Assembly (NCBI GenBank): GCA_050946835.1
Contig: JBMNVN010000001.1
Coordinates: 496,001 to 560,000 of the forward strand
DNA from: UBA1447 sp002329225
Lineage (GTDB): Bacteria; Bacillota; Clostridia; Oscillospirales; Acutalibacteraceae
Direction: 5' to 3'
DNA: 64,000 nt
The position numbers and the translations under genes are program-made. This document shows, piece by piece, positions 36,725 to 45,640 of this stretch; position 1 is the stretch's first letter; every line of letters begins with the position of its first letter. The notes under the pieces are model-generated. The model saw nothing but the letters and a program-made list of their open reading frames with translations. It searched no databases and had not been told where the DNA came from.

Positions 36725-37534
36725 ATGAAACTTTCATTTTCCACCTTGGGCTGTCCGGACCGGAACTTAGACAACGTTCTTGAGGCCGCAAAGAAGTACG
36801 GGTTTGACGGCATTGAAATCAGAGGCTTGTCGGGGGAGATGTATGCACCGAAAATGCCGGACTTTGCACCCGAAAAACTGGAGTCCGTCAAGGCTAAACT
36901 CAGCTCACTCGGCCTTGAAATTCCGATCCTTTCTTCCGGCGCAACCTTTGCCGAAATAGACAGAGCACAGGCATCTTTTGTGGAGGCCTGCGCCTATGTC
37001 GATTTGGCCGGTGCTTTGGGCGTGCCCTTTGTCAGGGTAAAAAGCACCTTGCAAGGCTATATTACTCCGGGGGATTTGCGTTTGGCTTCCGGTTTGTACG
37101 GCCAGCTTTGTGAATACGCCGAACACAGAGGCGTAGTTCCTCTGCTTGAAACCAACGGCAACCTTTGTTCCTCTGCAGCAATGCGTGCCATTATCCGCCG
37201 CACGGGCAGTAAAAACAGCGGAGTGCTGTGGGATGTGCACCACACCTGGCGCTACGGCGGGGAAACTCCGGTGGAAACCATAGCAAACATAGGCAACTAC
37301 ATTTGCCATGTTCATATTAAAGACTCAATAACGGAAAACGGCGGGGTAAAATACGTTTTACCCGGCACGGGCGACATCCCCTTTGCCGATATGCTGCTTA
37401 TGCTCCATGCCTTGCGTTACGAAGGCTATATCTCCCTGGAATGGGATCCCGCCCTTGAGTCGGATCTGCCCGAAACTACCGAACTGCTCGCACACTACAA
37501 AACCTACATGAGCGAACAGTTGGCTGAAATCTGA
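36725..37534 (+). CDS. Sugar phosphate isomerase/epimerase (AP endonuclease 2-type TIM barrel)
   Basis: The 269-aa protein has the typical barrel: LSFSTLGCPD, then YGFDGIEIRG, the metal-ligand glutamate in PLLETNGN, SGVLWDVHH, CHVHIKDS and ISLEWDP. These acid residues and histidines hold the divalent metal in IolE/IolI-like enzymes. The substrate is a polyol or keto sugar and cannot be set. It lies 72 bp after the kinase gene, so it may be transcribed from the same or its own promoter. Confidence 0.82.
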   Translation: MKLSFSTLGCPDRNLDNVLEAAKKYGFDGIEIRGLSGEMYAPKMPDFAPEKLESVKAKLSSLGLEIPILSSGATFAEIDRAQASFVEACAYVDLAGALGVPFVRVKSTLQGYITPGDLRLASGLYGQLCEYAEHRGVVPLLETNGNLCSSAAMRAIIRRTGSKNSGVLWDVHHTWRYGGETPVETIANIGNYICHVHIKDSITENGGVKYVLPGTGDIPFADMLLMLHALRYEGYISLEWDPALESDLPETTELLAHYKTYMSEQLAEI

Positions 37535-37548
37535 CGGACAAAAATCAC

Positions 37549-37578
37549 AACCCCCGGCGGCTTTTCGCCACGGGGGTT
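37549..37578. terminator. Bidirectional intrinsic terminator
   Basis: AACCCCCG and CGGGGGTT form a GC-rich 8-bp stem. TTGATTTTTT follows on the plus strand and A-rich sequence precedes it, so it serves both the plus-strand isomerase and the minus-strand pduL. Confidence 0.85.
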
Positions 37579-37601
37579 GATTTTTTCAGGTTATAAAACT
37601 T

Positions 37602-38177
37602 CTATTCGATTATTTCTCCGTAAGTTCCGGGCAGGATACCGGCCGCGTTGGATTCATCGGTATCAATATGCATTGCCAAACTGAAGTTTTCGTGAACCCT
37701 TACGACCACCTCGTCAAATATCAAAGCGCGCTGTTCGGAACCGGCTTTTACTTTAACAATTTGTTTATCTTTCAGCCCCAGTCTTTGGGCATCGACAGGG
37801 GTCATGTGGATATGCCTTTTTGCGATTATCACGCCGACATCCAAATCATAGGAACCCTTCGGCCCCACAAGCTTACACGCTCCGCTACCCTCAATATCGC
37901 CGCTTTCCCTGACGGGAGCGGTAACGCCTATGGAGCGGGCATCCGTTGCGGAAAGCTCCACCTGAGTGGCGGATCTGATCGGGCCTAAAATCGAAACGGC
38001 GGGAAAACTGCTTTTCGGGCCTATTACCTGAACTCTTTCTTCACAGGAAAACTGCCCGGGTTGTGAAAGATCCTTTTTGGGTGTCAGTTCATACCCTTCC
38101 CCGAACAGGGCATCCAAGGCCTCCCGGCTGACATGCAAATGGCGGGCGGAGGTTTCGAGTAAAACGTTTTTTTTCAT
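37602..38177 (-). CDS. pduL: PduL-type phosphate acyltransferase
   Basis: The 191-aa protein has two related halves with histidine motifs typical of PduL: SARHLHVS in the first half and AKRHIHMTP in the second, followed by MHIDTDESNAAG. These residues bind the zinc ions. PduL converts acyl-CoA and phosphate into acyl phosphate, working with acetate kinase to yield ATP. The absence of an encapsulation peptide suggests a cytoplasmic, fermentative role. It stands alone. Confidence 0.93.
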   Translation of the reverse strand: MKKNVLLETSARHLHVSREALDALFGEGYELTPKKDLSQPGQFSCEERVQVIGPKSSFPAVSILGPIRSATQVELSATDARSIGVTAPVRESGDIEGSGACKLVGPKGSYDLDVGVIIAKRHIHMTPVDAQRLGLKDKQIVKVKAGSEQRALIFDEVVVRVHENFSLAMHIDTDESNAAGILPGTYGEIIE

Positions 38178-38203
38178 GCTAAGGCTCCTTAAAAAATGCG
38201 GGA

Positions 38204-39115
38204 TTAATACTTATATTTATAAACTTCCGTATTGCCGAACTCTACAGACGCATTTAATGAAATTGATTTGAAAGCTTCCGCCTCAACTTGAGACACATTG
38301 ATGCATTTAAGCTCAGCATAGGTGAGTCTTCCGGTAGCTTTATCCACCCTTGCAATAACGTGGCAACCTTTATATTCAGGGGCAAAAGTGCCTAAGGTTA
38401 CAATAAATGCAGGAATAGCCTTGACTTCTTTATCAACAATCTCTTTAGTTAAAAGATTAAAGGCCTGGCCGTGGCGCACTTTGCTTACCTCGGCATTTGT
38501 GGGCAGAGCTGAGAGTTTTTCGGGCTTGAATTTCATAGTCAACTCATAATAGCTGCCTTTATCCGCACAACTTGCACCACTCAGAGATGAAGCCTGTATC
38601 TTGCCGCCGTAGCTCTGACCGGATACCGGTATTCTGCCCGCAGGGTCGCCCTTGCCGTATTCCACGGTTGCAGGCTTTGTATCATCGGCAAACATGGGAA
38701 CAACCCTGTCAATAAGCTTGTTAATCACATTGTTGGTGCTGGTAATTTCACCGATATGATTTGTTGTTGTGATGGTATAGGCGGGCTTTTCTTTTTTAAC
38801 CTTGTTTGCCGCCGCATTATAATAGGCCGCTATCTCTTCCGGTGTTTCAGGCTTTTTGTCGACCGGTGCGGGGTCGGTGCCTTCGTTGGCGGTACTGTCG
38901 GTTTTCCCTTCCTCCGTTGTGGTTTCGTCACCGTCGGCGGTCTCCTCCGGCAGTGTGGTTTCATCGTTAGCGGAGGTGTCGTCAATCGAAACGGTTGTGT
39001 CGTCAGGCGCTTGTGTGGTTGTCTCTTCCGCGGGGTCTTTTTTGCATGCCGCAAGGGAAAGAACAAATGTTAATGATAAAATGACCGCCAAAATTTTTAC
39101 AATCTTATTTTGCAC
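38204..39115 (-). CDS. Lipoprotein with acidic T/E-rich linker
   Basis: The 303-residue protein has a signal peptide ending in the lipobox LSLAAC, so the cysteine is lipid-modified and the protein is held outside the membrane. Residues about 25-85 are rich in T, E and D (linker), and the remainder is beta-rich with no recognised family. The GTG start was selected because GGAGG lies seven bases upstream; a longer upstream frame is not a signal peptide. The next gene upstream encodes a kinase-independent acyltransferase. The function is unknown. Confidence 0.75.
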   Translation of the reverse strand: MQNKIVKILAVILSLTFVLSLAACKKDPAEETTTQAPDDTTVSIDDTSANDETTLPEETADGDETTTEEGKTDSTANEGTDPAPVDKKPETPEEIAAYYNAAANKVKKEKPAYTITTTNHIGEITSTNNVINKLIDRVVPMFADDTKPATVEYGKGDPAGRIPVSGQSYGGKIQASSLSGASCADKGSYYELTMKFKPEKLSALPTNAEVSKVRHGQAFNLLTKEIVDKEVKAIPAFIVTLGTFAPEYKGCHVIARVDKATGRLTYAELKCINVSQVEAEAFKSISLNASVEFGNTEVYKYKY

Positions 39116-39224
39116 TTTATAGCCTCCAAAAATTATTTCTTCGTGCCTACGAAGTAGACATACTTTGTAATTATACAAGACAGGGTTGTGATATGCAAGC
39201 AAAAAGGGCAAAAAAGCACTTTTC

Positions 39225-39794
39225 TCAGCGGTCTTTACTCAAATAAATACTGCCGCCTGCAAGGGCGGCTTCCGACTCGTCATGGGTCACCAGAACTACC
39301 AGAGCGTTTTGCGAAAACTCGACAATATAGGGGATAATCCTCTTTTTAAGTTCAATATCATAGCCCTTAAAGGGCTCATCCAAAAGCAAAACATCACCGC
39401 CGAAGGCGAGGGCGCGGGCAAGCGCCACTCTGCGGCACATGCCGCCGCTTAAAGTGCAGGGTTTTTGCGCTTCGGCCTGATCAATTTCCAGGCGCTCAAG
39501 CCACAGCTTTGCCGCCTCAGCTCCGCCCGCAAGAGCCACGTTTTCAAAGGCGGTACTGCCGGGAAGAAGCCTGTCTTCCTGAAAAACAAAGGATATCTTT
39601 TTATCTTCCAGCCCCGTTATTTTGCCGCTATCGGGTTCTTCAAGCCCCGCTATAAGGCGCAGCAAGGTGGTTTTGCCCGAGCCGGACTCCCCCAACAGAC
39701 AAAATATCCCCTTTTCGGGCAGTTCAAAGCTCAGGTTGTATATTACCTTTTTACCTTCATAGGATTTGGAAATATTTTCGATTTTTATCGCCAT
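39225..39794 (-). CDS. NitT/TauT-type ABC transporter ATPase
   Basis: The 189-aa ATPase is shorter than the usual 250 residues but complete: Walker A GESGSGKTTLLR, Q-loop FVFQEDRLL, signature LSGGMCRRVALARAL and Walker B VLLLDEPF. The signature has M-C where most relatives have M-K-Q or M-R-Q. It is the ATP-hydrolysing part of an importer for sulfonates, nitrate-like or thiamine-precursor substrates. The permease and binding-protein genes lie directly upstream. Confidence 0.9.
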   Translation of the reverse strand: MAIKIENISKSYEGKKVIYNLSFELPEKGIFCLLGESGSGKTTLLRLIAGLEEPDSGKITGLEDKKISFVFQEDRLLPGSTAFENVALAGGAEAAKLWLERLEIDQAEAQKPCTLSGGMCRRVALARALAFGGDVLLLDEPFKGYDIELKKRIIPYIVEFSQNALVVLVTHDESEAALAGGSIYLSKDR

Positions 39795-39849
39795 GGTTAA
39801 ATATCCCCTGCTTTTTAATCACATTTATAAAAGTTGCCTATATCCCCGC

Positions 39850-40614
39850 TTACTTCGATTTTATTTTACCCAACAGAAAAACAAGCAGTTTTTCCAGAAT
39901 TATACTCAGCGTAATAACGGCTACGCTCCAGGCAAACAAATCCGTTGTTTCAAGATATATTTTGGAGTTATAGAGTTCTTTGCCTATGGATTTAAGCGGC
40001 AGGCTTAAAATCTCCGCCGCTATTCCCGCTTTCCATGCAAAGCCCAGGGCGGTGGTGCAGCCTGCTAAAAAATAGGGGCGTACCGAAGGAAGGTACACCT
40101 TTAAGGCAAGGTTCTTCCGTGAGAAGTTGAAAACCCGAGCCATTTCCAAAAGGTTTTTATCCGTTTCTTCAATACCTTGGGCCACATTCGACCATATAAT
40201 CGGCAGTACCATTAAGAATGAAATAAAAACGGGTACCCCGTCTTTGGTAAGCCAAATCAGGGCAAGTATTATAAAAGAGGCTACCGGTGTAGCCTTGATT
40301 GTGTTGAGTGCAGGGCTTACAAAGGCCCGCAGAAGCCTGAACCGGCCGGTCAACACGCCTAAAACCACACCGGTAATAACGCCTAATGAAAAACCTTTAA
40401 CTATGCGAAGAAGGGACGAAAGGCTTTTAAGCCAAAAGCCCTCGGTTTGCATTAATTCAAAAAGGCGCAAGGCGGTCTGCCCCGGTGAGGGCAGCAGCAG
40501 TTCGCTTTTCACAAGAAAGAAAGCCAGTTGCCAGACCCCCAACCAGAACAGGGTCACCGCCAATGGGCGCAAAACTGTTAAGCTTTTGCGCTCAGCCTTC
40601 ATAATAAAATTCAT
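39850..40614 (-). CDS. NitT/TauT-type ABC transporter permease
   Basis: The 254-aa protein has six membrane helices. The EAA-type loop with EMARVFNFSRKNLALKVYLPSVRPYFLAG is seen in short as MARVFNF and YLPSVRPYF. It forms the membrane channel of the importer. Its gene overlaps the 3' end of the binding-protein gene by 23 bp, a strong sign of co-translation. Confidence 0.92.
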   Translation of the reverse strand: MNFIMKAERKSLTVLRPLAVTLFWLGVWQLAFFLVKSELLLPSPGQTALRLFELMQTEGFWLKSLSSLLRIVKGFSLGVITGVVLGVLTGRFRLLRAFVSPALNTIKATPVASFIILALIWLTKDGVPVFISFLMVLPIIWSNVAQGIEETDKNLLEMARVFNFSRKNLALKVYLPSVRPYFLAGCTTALGFAWKAGIAAEILSLPLKSIGKELYNSKIYLETTDLFAWSVAVITLSIILEKLLVFLLGKIKSK

Positions 40615-41632
40615 CTCCGGGCAAAGCTCCGCCTACTGAAGCGGCATTTGCCTCAAACAGAACCTCATAATTTCTTTGGGCGATTGTCTTCATTTCTTTC
40701 GAATCAATAAAGGTCAGCTTTGATTTTTCTATGGAACGCAAGGCCAAATCGGGGGAAGGAACTATTTCTTTCAGTGCAATTACAGTTGCGGCCTCGGCAG
40801 GGTTCCGGTTTACAAAGTCAACTGATGCCTTGTATTCTTTCATAAAAGTCTTCACGGCATCGGGGTTTTGTGCGGCGAATTGCTCTTTTACCACCAGAGC
40901 GCCCATGGCAAGGGTGGTGTCTCTGCCGGCGGCGGCTTCCACCTTATCCCACTCCGCAGTCATGTCCAGAGCTACCCGCAAATCTTTATTTTTGCTCAGC
41001 ACGGTGGTAACAAAGGGTTCGGGCAGCATAACCACTGAGGCCTGACCGGAAACCGCAAGCGTTGCAAGTTCGCTGTGCTCGGTTTTGTACTCGACAGTTA
41101 CATCTTTACCGGGTTCAAGGCCGTTGGCTTTGAGCAAGTAGTTGAGCACATACTCAGGGGTTGCGCCTTGGCCGGAGGCGTAAACGGTTTTTCCCTTCAA
41201 AGAAGCAAAATCGGTGACTGTATCTCCGTTTTCAAGTATATACAATACGCCAAGAGTGTTTATCGCCAGCAAGCGGATATCGTCGTTTTTATCCGGCGTG
41301 CCCTTGGTTTTGTTGTAAATTGCGGCCGCCATATTGAGGGGACATGCGGCAATATCCACCTCGCCTTTAATCAGTTTCGGCCCTATGACCGTGGGGTCCG
41401 ATTCAATGGCAAAAGTGTAATCGTTGGCTACCGTCTTGTTTTCGGACACCTGCATAAGCCTTGCCATACCCATACCGGTAGGGCCTTTTAATGTGGCGAT
41501 ACGGATAGCGACTTTGGCAGGCGGTGCGGAGGTTTCTTCCGCATTCCCTCCCGGTTTGTCGGTGCAGCCCGCAACCGACAAAAATAATGCGGCTACAAGA
41601 ACTGCAACGGTGATTTTTTTAATGAACTTCAT
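40592..41632 (-). CDS. NitT/TauT-type ABC transporter binding lipoprotein
   Basis: The 346-aa protein has a signal peptide with the lipobox LSVAGC and an SBP_bac_3-like two-lobe fold: the motif IATLKGPTGMGMARL is seen as LKGPTGMG, and there is a VMLPEPFV hinge. It binds the imported substrate outside the membrane. The exact ligand (sulfonate, thiamine precursor or similar) cannot be decided. It lies 32 bp downstream of a Crp/Fnr-type regulator gene that probably controls the operon. Confidence 0.9.
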   Translation of the reverse strand: MKFIKKITVAVLVAALFLSVAGCTDKPGGNAEETSAPPAKVAIRIATLKGPTGMGMARLMQVSENKTVANDYTFAIESDPTVIGPKLIKGEVDIAACPLNMAAAIYNKTKGTPDKNDDIRLLAINTLGVLYILENGDTVTDFASLKGKTVYASGQGATPEYVLNYLLKANGLEPGKDVTVEYKTEHSELATLAVSGQASVVMLPEPFVTTVLSKNKDLRVALDMTAEWDKVEAAAGRDTTLAMGALVVKEQFAAQNPDAVKTFMKEYKASVDFVNRNPAEAATVIALKEIVPSPDLALRSIEKSKLTFIDSKEMKTIAQRNYEVLFEANAASVGGALPGDEFYYEG

Positions 41633-41664
41633 TTCGGATTTCCCCTTTCATATTTAAACACATA

Positions 41665-42318
41665 TTAAAAAAGTTTGCTCTTATCCGTAACGGTAATTAT
41701 TTTGCCATTCCGAATAACGGCTCCCTTTTTTTCCAAATTGTCCAAGGCACGGTAAAGAGTTGCCCTGCTTATATCCAACTGCTTTGCCAGGGCGCTGAAG
41801 TTGCCGACGGTGACTTTATGTTCTTCCCCTTCGTATTCTCCGAGCAAATGTAAAGACAAACGATTTTCGGCACAGCCGGCGGTAAAGGCGTCGATTTTAT
41901 CAGTCAAAAAGTAGATGCGGCGGGACAGATAGGCAATGTAGTTTTCCGCCATTCGGGGACAGTCTTTCATAAGAGAGCTCACGAAGGGTTTCGGCAAAAA
42001 AACGACCCGGCAAAGGTTCATGGCAGACAGACGGGTTGCCTCCTCCGGCATTCCCGCATACAGGGTCACGGCTCCGAACAAAGCGCCTTTTTCAAGGGTA
42101 TTTATTACCGCCCTGCCCTTTGTCACAGCAGCCTTGCCGGAAATCAAAAGCCCGATAGCCGGTTCGCCGCTGCGGGGGCGGAGCACCTCGCCCTTCAAAA
42201 ACTCTGCCTGCTCGGCATATTCTTCCAGCCCCTTGCGCAGGGTGTCCGGCTCAATCGGCTCAAAGATATCGGATTGCCGCAGTATTTTAATAACAGACGG
42301 TGTAAACACAGAGCTCAT
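41665..42318 (-). CDS. Crp/Fnr-family transcriptional regulator
   Basis: The 217-aa protein has an N-terminal cyclic-nucleotide-binding-like beta domain (residues about 20-120; GEVLRPRSGEPAIGLLISG), a dimerisation helix and a C-terminal helix-turn-helix (VGNFSALAKQLDISRATLYRAL, here LDISRATLYRAL). It lacks the FNR cysteine cluster, so it does not sense oxygen through iron-sulfur. The gene heads the operon with the ABC transporter. A perfect 16-bp palindrome lies just downstream of its promoter and is probably its own operator. Confidence 0.88.
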   Translation of the reverse strand: MSSVFTPSVIKILRQSDIFEPIEPDTLRKGLEEYAEQAEFLKGEVLRPRSGEPAIGLLISGKAAVTKGRAVINTLEKGALFGAVTLYAGMPEEATRLSAMNLCRVVFLPKPFVSSLMKDCPRMAENYIAYLSRRIYFLTDKIDAFTAGCAENRLSLHLLGEYEGEEHKVTVGNFSALAKQLDISRATLYRALDNLEKKGAVIRNGKIITVTDKSKLF

Positions 42319-42333
42319 TAAAACCTCTTAAAG

Positions 42334-42349
42334 TGTATCATATGATACA
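42334..42349. promoter_or_regulatory. Perfect 16-bp palindromic operator
   Basis: TGTATCATATGATACA is a perfect palindrome of the type bound by Crp/Fnr regulators. It lies about 3-18 nt downstream of the expected transcription start, so binding would block elongation or initiation (repression). Confidence 0.75.
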
Positions 42350-42358
42350 GTTTTATTG

Positions 42359-42387
42359 ATTATATATCTATTATTTACGCTTGTCAA
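42359..42387 (-). promoter_or_regulatory. Consensus promoter of the regulator-ABC operon
   Basis: On the minus strand TTGACA, a 17-bp spacer and TATAAT. Both hexamers match the sigma-A consensus fully, which implies high activity unless the operator is occupied. Confidence 0.88.
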
Positions 42388-42425
42388 GCGATTTTACCGG
42401 CAACAGTCACTCCAAGGCGTTTTTA

Positions 42426-42455
42426 TTGCGCAGGCAGGGCGCCTTGTGCTATAAT
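42426..42455 (+). promoter_or_regulatory. Promoter of the phosphoglucomutase gene
   Basis: TTGCGC, an 18-bp spacer and TATAAT with an upstream TG (extended -10), 89 bp before the start codon. Confidence 0.6.
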
Positions 42456-42543
42456 TACGGCGAAAAATATATCCCGATATTCAGCCTGCGGGAAATAACC
42501 CCTTTATCATGTTTTTTATTACAAACGGAAAAGGAGAACACTT

Positions 42544-44268
42544 ATGTCCGATATTAAAAGCCTCTACAAACTTTGGCTTAAAAAAACAAAAGACTATCCG
42601 GAACTTTACGAGGAACTGTTGTCTATAGAAAATGAAGATGGCGAAATTGCCGATCGCTTTTACCGCGCCCTCGAATTCGGCACCGCCGGTTTGCGGGGAT
42701 TATTGGGAGCCGGCACCAACCGAATGAATGTTTTTACGGTTAACCAGGTCACTCAGGGACTTTCCGATTTTTTAAACAGCAGATACGAAAACGCCGAGGT
42801 GGCCGTTGCCTATGACTCCCGAATAAACTCCGAGCTTTTTGCAAGAGAGACGGCTTCGGTTTTGGCGGCAAACGGTATAACCGCCCATATCTTCCCCGCT
42901 TTGGTGCCCACGCCCATGCTCTCATTCGCCGTACGCCGCCTCGGCTGCGCTTCCGGAGTTGTCATAACCGCCAGCCATAACCCCTCACGTTATAACGGCT
43001 ACAAATGTTATGACCCGGAAGGTTACCAAATGACGGACGAGGCCGCTGCCGAAACCTACGGATTTATCCAAAAGACGGACATCTTCGGCGATGTTAAAAA
43101 AATAGATTTTGACGAGGGGCTTGCCCTCGGGAAAATTAAATACATTCCTTCCGAACTGAACGAGGAATTCTATCAGGCGGTGCTTTCCGCCCAAATCAAT
43201 CCGGGAGTCAGCCGGGATTGCGGCTTAAAAGTAATATATACTCCGCTCAACGGCGCGGGTAACATTCCCGTACGGGAAGTTCTGGGGAGAATCGGTCTTG
43301 AAAATGTTTCCGTTGTTCCGACGCAGGAAATGCCCGACGGCAACTTCCCCACCTGCCCCTACCCCAATCCTGAAATAAGGCAGGCCTTTGAAGAAGCCTT
43401 AAAACTCGCCGATGTTCAGGGGGCGGATTTGCTCTTGGCTACCGACCCCGACTGCGACCGGGTGGGTATAGCCGTAAAAAGCGGCGATGACTACCGACTT
43501 TTCAGCGGCAATGAGATGGGCGCTCTGCTCAGCCAATATGTACTATCCTGCCGCTCGGCACAGGGGACTTTGCCCGAAAAGCCGGTCATTGTAAAAACTA
43601 TTGTGACCACCGATCTGGTAACCCGAATAGCCCGGGATTATTCCTGCGAAGTGGTAGACCTGCTGACCGGTTTCAAGTACATAGGAGAGCATATAAGCCT
43701 TTTGGCAAAAGAGGGCCGGGAGGACAGCTTTATTCTGGGGATGGAAGAAAGCTACGGTTACCTTGCGGGCACCCATGTGAGGGATAAAGATGCGGTTGTG
43801 GCCTCAATGCTCATTTGCGAAATGGCGGCTTATTACAAAAAACTCGGCAAATCCCTTGTTGACGTGATAGATGATATTTATGATAATTACGGTTTTTACC
43901 TGAACACCGTATTGAACTTTGCCTTTGAGGGTGAAAGCGGCATGATAAAAATGCGCAGCATTATGGACAAATTAAGGGCAGCGCCTCCTGCGAAAATTGC
44001 GGGGCTGACGGTATCCGCCGTTTCGGACTATGCAAAAGGCGAAACAGTGAATACCGCAACGGGGAGCATAACCGCAATTAATCTGCCGGAATCCAATGTG
44101 CTGGCCTATAAACTGCCCGAAAACTGCGGCGTTATTGTGCGCCCCTCCGGTACGGAGCCGAAAATCAAGGTCTACATTACCGCCAGAGGAAAAGATAAAG
44201 AAAGTGCAAAAGAACTTGCAAAAAACATCGGTGACGATATGAAAAAAATCCTTGGAATAGAGGGCTGA
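42544..44268 (+). CDS. pgcA: Phosphoglucomutase/phosphomannomutase
   Basis: The 574-aa protein has the four-domain mutase layout: FGTAGLRGLLGAG near the start, the phosphoserine loop VVITASHNPSRYNG, the metal-binding DPDCDRVG and the C-terminal VIVRPSGTEPKIK. It interconverts glucose-1- and glucose-6-phosphate (or mannose equivalents). A ribosome binding site AAAGGAG lies before the ATG. A small membrane protein gene follows after 3 bp. Confidence 0.95.
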   Translation: MSDIKSLYKLWLKKTKDYPELYEELLSIENEDGEIADRFYRALEFGTAGLRGLLGAGTNRMNVFTVNQVTQGLSDFLNSRYENAEVAVAYDSRINSELFARETASVLAANGITAHIFPALVPTPMLSFAVRRLGCASGVVITASHNPSRYNGYKCYDPEGYQMTDEAAAETYGFIQKTDIFGDVKKIDFDEGLALGKIKYIPSELNEEFYQAVLSAQINPGVSRDCGLKVIYTPLNGAGNIPVREVLGRIGLENVSVVPTQEMPDGNFPTCPYPNPEIRQAFEEALKLADVQGADLLLATDPDCDRVGIAVKSGDDYRLFSGNEMGALLSQYVLSCRSAQGTLPEKPVIVKTIVTTDLVTRIARDYSCEVVDLLTGFKYIGEHISLLAKEGREDSFILGMEESYGYLAGTHVRDKDAVVASMLICEMAAYYKKLGKSLVDVIDDIYDNYGFYLNTVLNFAFEGESGMIKMRSIMDKLRAAPPAKIAGLTVSAVSDYAKGETVNTATGSITAINLPESNVLAYKLPENCGVIVRPSGTEPKIKVYITARGKDKESAKELAKNIGDDMKKILGIEG

Positions 44269-44271
44269 ACA

Positions 44272-44520
44272 ATGAAAAACAGAAAAATTTTTGTACGCAT
44301 AGTGGCGCTGCTCCTTGCCCTGCTTATGGCGGCGGGAGTGTTCGGTATTGTTTTGCAGATTATCGCCTATTCGGCGGATGAAACCCTTCTCGCTCCTGTA
44401 ACCGTAGCCGCGACGGGCAGCCCCGAAGGTGAGGTAAAGTGGCCCGTTTATGTTGCCGTTGCCGCAGTACTTGTGATAATAATATGCGTGGCAGTGCCTC
44501 TGATATCCAAGAAAAAATAG
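44272..44520 (+). CDS. Small membrane protein
   Basis: The 82-aa protein has an N-terminal signal-like helix (residues about 9-31), a short polar middle and a second membrane helix (about 57-77) ending in SKKK. It resembles small cell-surface or linker membrane proteins but no family is recognised. It starts three bases after the mutase stop codon, so it is co-translated. Confidence 0.6.
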   Translation: MKNRKIFVRIVALLLALLMAAGVFGIVLQIIAYSADETLLAPVTVAATGSPEGEVKWPVYVAVAAVLVIIICVAVPLISKKK

Positions 44521-44636
44521 CTGCGGGGAATTATAACATGGCGGATGTAAACATAGCGAATATTCGCTGAACATTCGCCCGATTCAACAACGGCGTGAAC
44601 GGATTAAACGCATAAAATGAAGAATTAAAAAAAATC

Positions 44637-44666
44637 AGCAACCGAGTATACAAATACCCGGTTGCT
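44637..44666 (-). terminator. Intrinsic terminator of the truB operon
   Basis: A 13-bp stem with one mismatch (AGCAACCG...) and a 4-nt loop, followed on the minus strand by GATTTTTTTT. It is the end of the long rimP-to-truB transcript. Confidence 0.85.
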
Positions 44667-44698
44667 ATTTCATGTATGCGCACTTTATCAGCTTCAAA

Positions 44699-45595
44699 CT
44701 ATTTCGGTAAATAAACCCGCTTAACCGTCATTTCTTCGGCGTCTTCTCTGAGTTCGCCCACCCCTAAAAAGGTATTATCCGGGGAATAAACCCTGAAAAA
44801 GCCGTATGAATCGGGAACCTTAATGCGCTCTCTGTCGAGCGCGCCGCCGTTTTTAAAACGAATAGCTTGAGCAGGGGTTACAAACACGGCCGGGTAGCCG
44901 ACAAGCACCTTGTCCACCGGTATAAGGTGTTCGTAAAGGCAGTCGGTGCGTACAAGTTCTTCAAGACGCTCCAAAGATATGCTTTCCTCCTGCCTGAATC
45001 CGTTTGCCCGGGTGCGGTGCAGAGCGGCAAGTACGGCGCCGCAGCCCAAGGCTTCCCCTATATCCGCCGCCAGAGAACGAACATAGGTGCCCGCCGAACA
45101 AAAAACATCAAGGGTAAAGGTCTGATTTTTCTCGTCAAAATCTATAAGCTCCAAAGAGTAAATATTTATCTGCCGCTTTTCCCGCTCCACTTCAATGCCT
45201 TTTCGGGCCAGTTCATAAAGCCGCACCCCGTCTTTTGAAAGTGCGGAAAACATCGGCGGCGTCTGTTCTGTTGTTCCGGTAAATCTTTTTAAAACAGTCT
45301 GCAAATCCTCCGCAGTGACGGAGGATTTGTTTTCAGTTAAAATATTGCCGGTAATATCCCGGGTATCGGTAGTGATGCCCAGGCGGACCTCCGCCCTGTA
45401 GCCTTTGTCATGGCAAGGTAAAAGTTCGGCAAAACGGGTGGCTCCCCCCAACATTACGGGCAAGACGCCCGTGGCCATGGGGTCCAAGGTACCCGTGTGC
45501 CCTGCCTTTTTTTCGCCGGTAATACGGCGTACTCGGGCTACAGCACCGAAAGAGGTTATATTTTTCGGCTTATCCAAAACTATAAATCCCGTCAT
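44699..45595 (-). CDS. truB: tRNA pseudouridine-55 synthase
   Basis: The 298-aa protein makes pseudouridine 55 in the T-arm of tRNAs. It has the TruB motifs GFIVLDKPKNITS (seen as LDKPKNITS), GHTGTLDPMATGVLP with the catalytic aspartate, and a C-terminal PUA-like domain. It ends the operon. Between nrnA and this gene lies an intrinsic terminator, so it is partly separated from the rest. Confidence 0.95.
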   Translation of the reverse strand: MTGFIVLDKPKNITSFGAVARVRRITGEKKAGHTGTLDPMATGVLPVMLGGATRFAELLPCHDKGYRAEVRLGITTDTRDITGNILTENKSSVTAEDLQTVLKRFTGTTEQTPPMFSALSKDGVRLYELARKGIEVEREKRQINIYSLELIDFDEKNQTFTLDVFCSAGTYVRSLAADIGEALGCGAVLAALHRTRANGFRQEESISLERLEELVRTDCLYEHLIPVDKVLVGYPAVFVTPAQAIRFKNGGALDRERIKVPDSYGFFRVYSPDNTFLGVGELREDAEEMTVKRVYLPK

Positions 45596-45616
45596 AACTT
45601 CTCCGTCAGTTTAAAA

Positions 45617-45636
45617 AAGGGCGCCTCAGCGCCCTT
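45617..45636 (-). terminator. Terminator inside the operon, between nrnA and truB
   Basis: On the minus strand AAGGGCGC-TGAG-GCGCCCTT is followed by TTTT. It sits four bases after the nrnA stop codon and 21 bases before the truB start codon, so truB depends on read-through or its own promoter. Confidence 0.8.
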
Positions 45637-45640
45637 CAGT

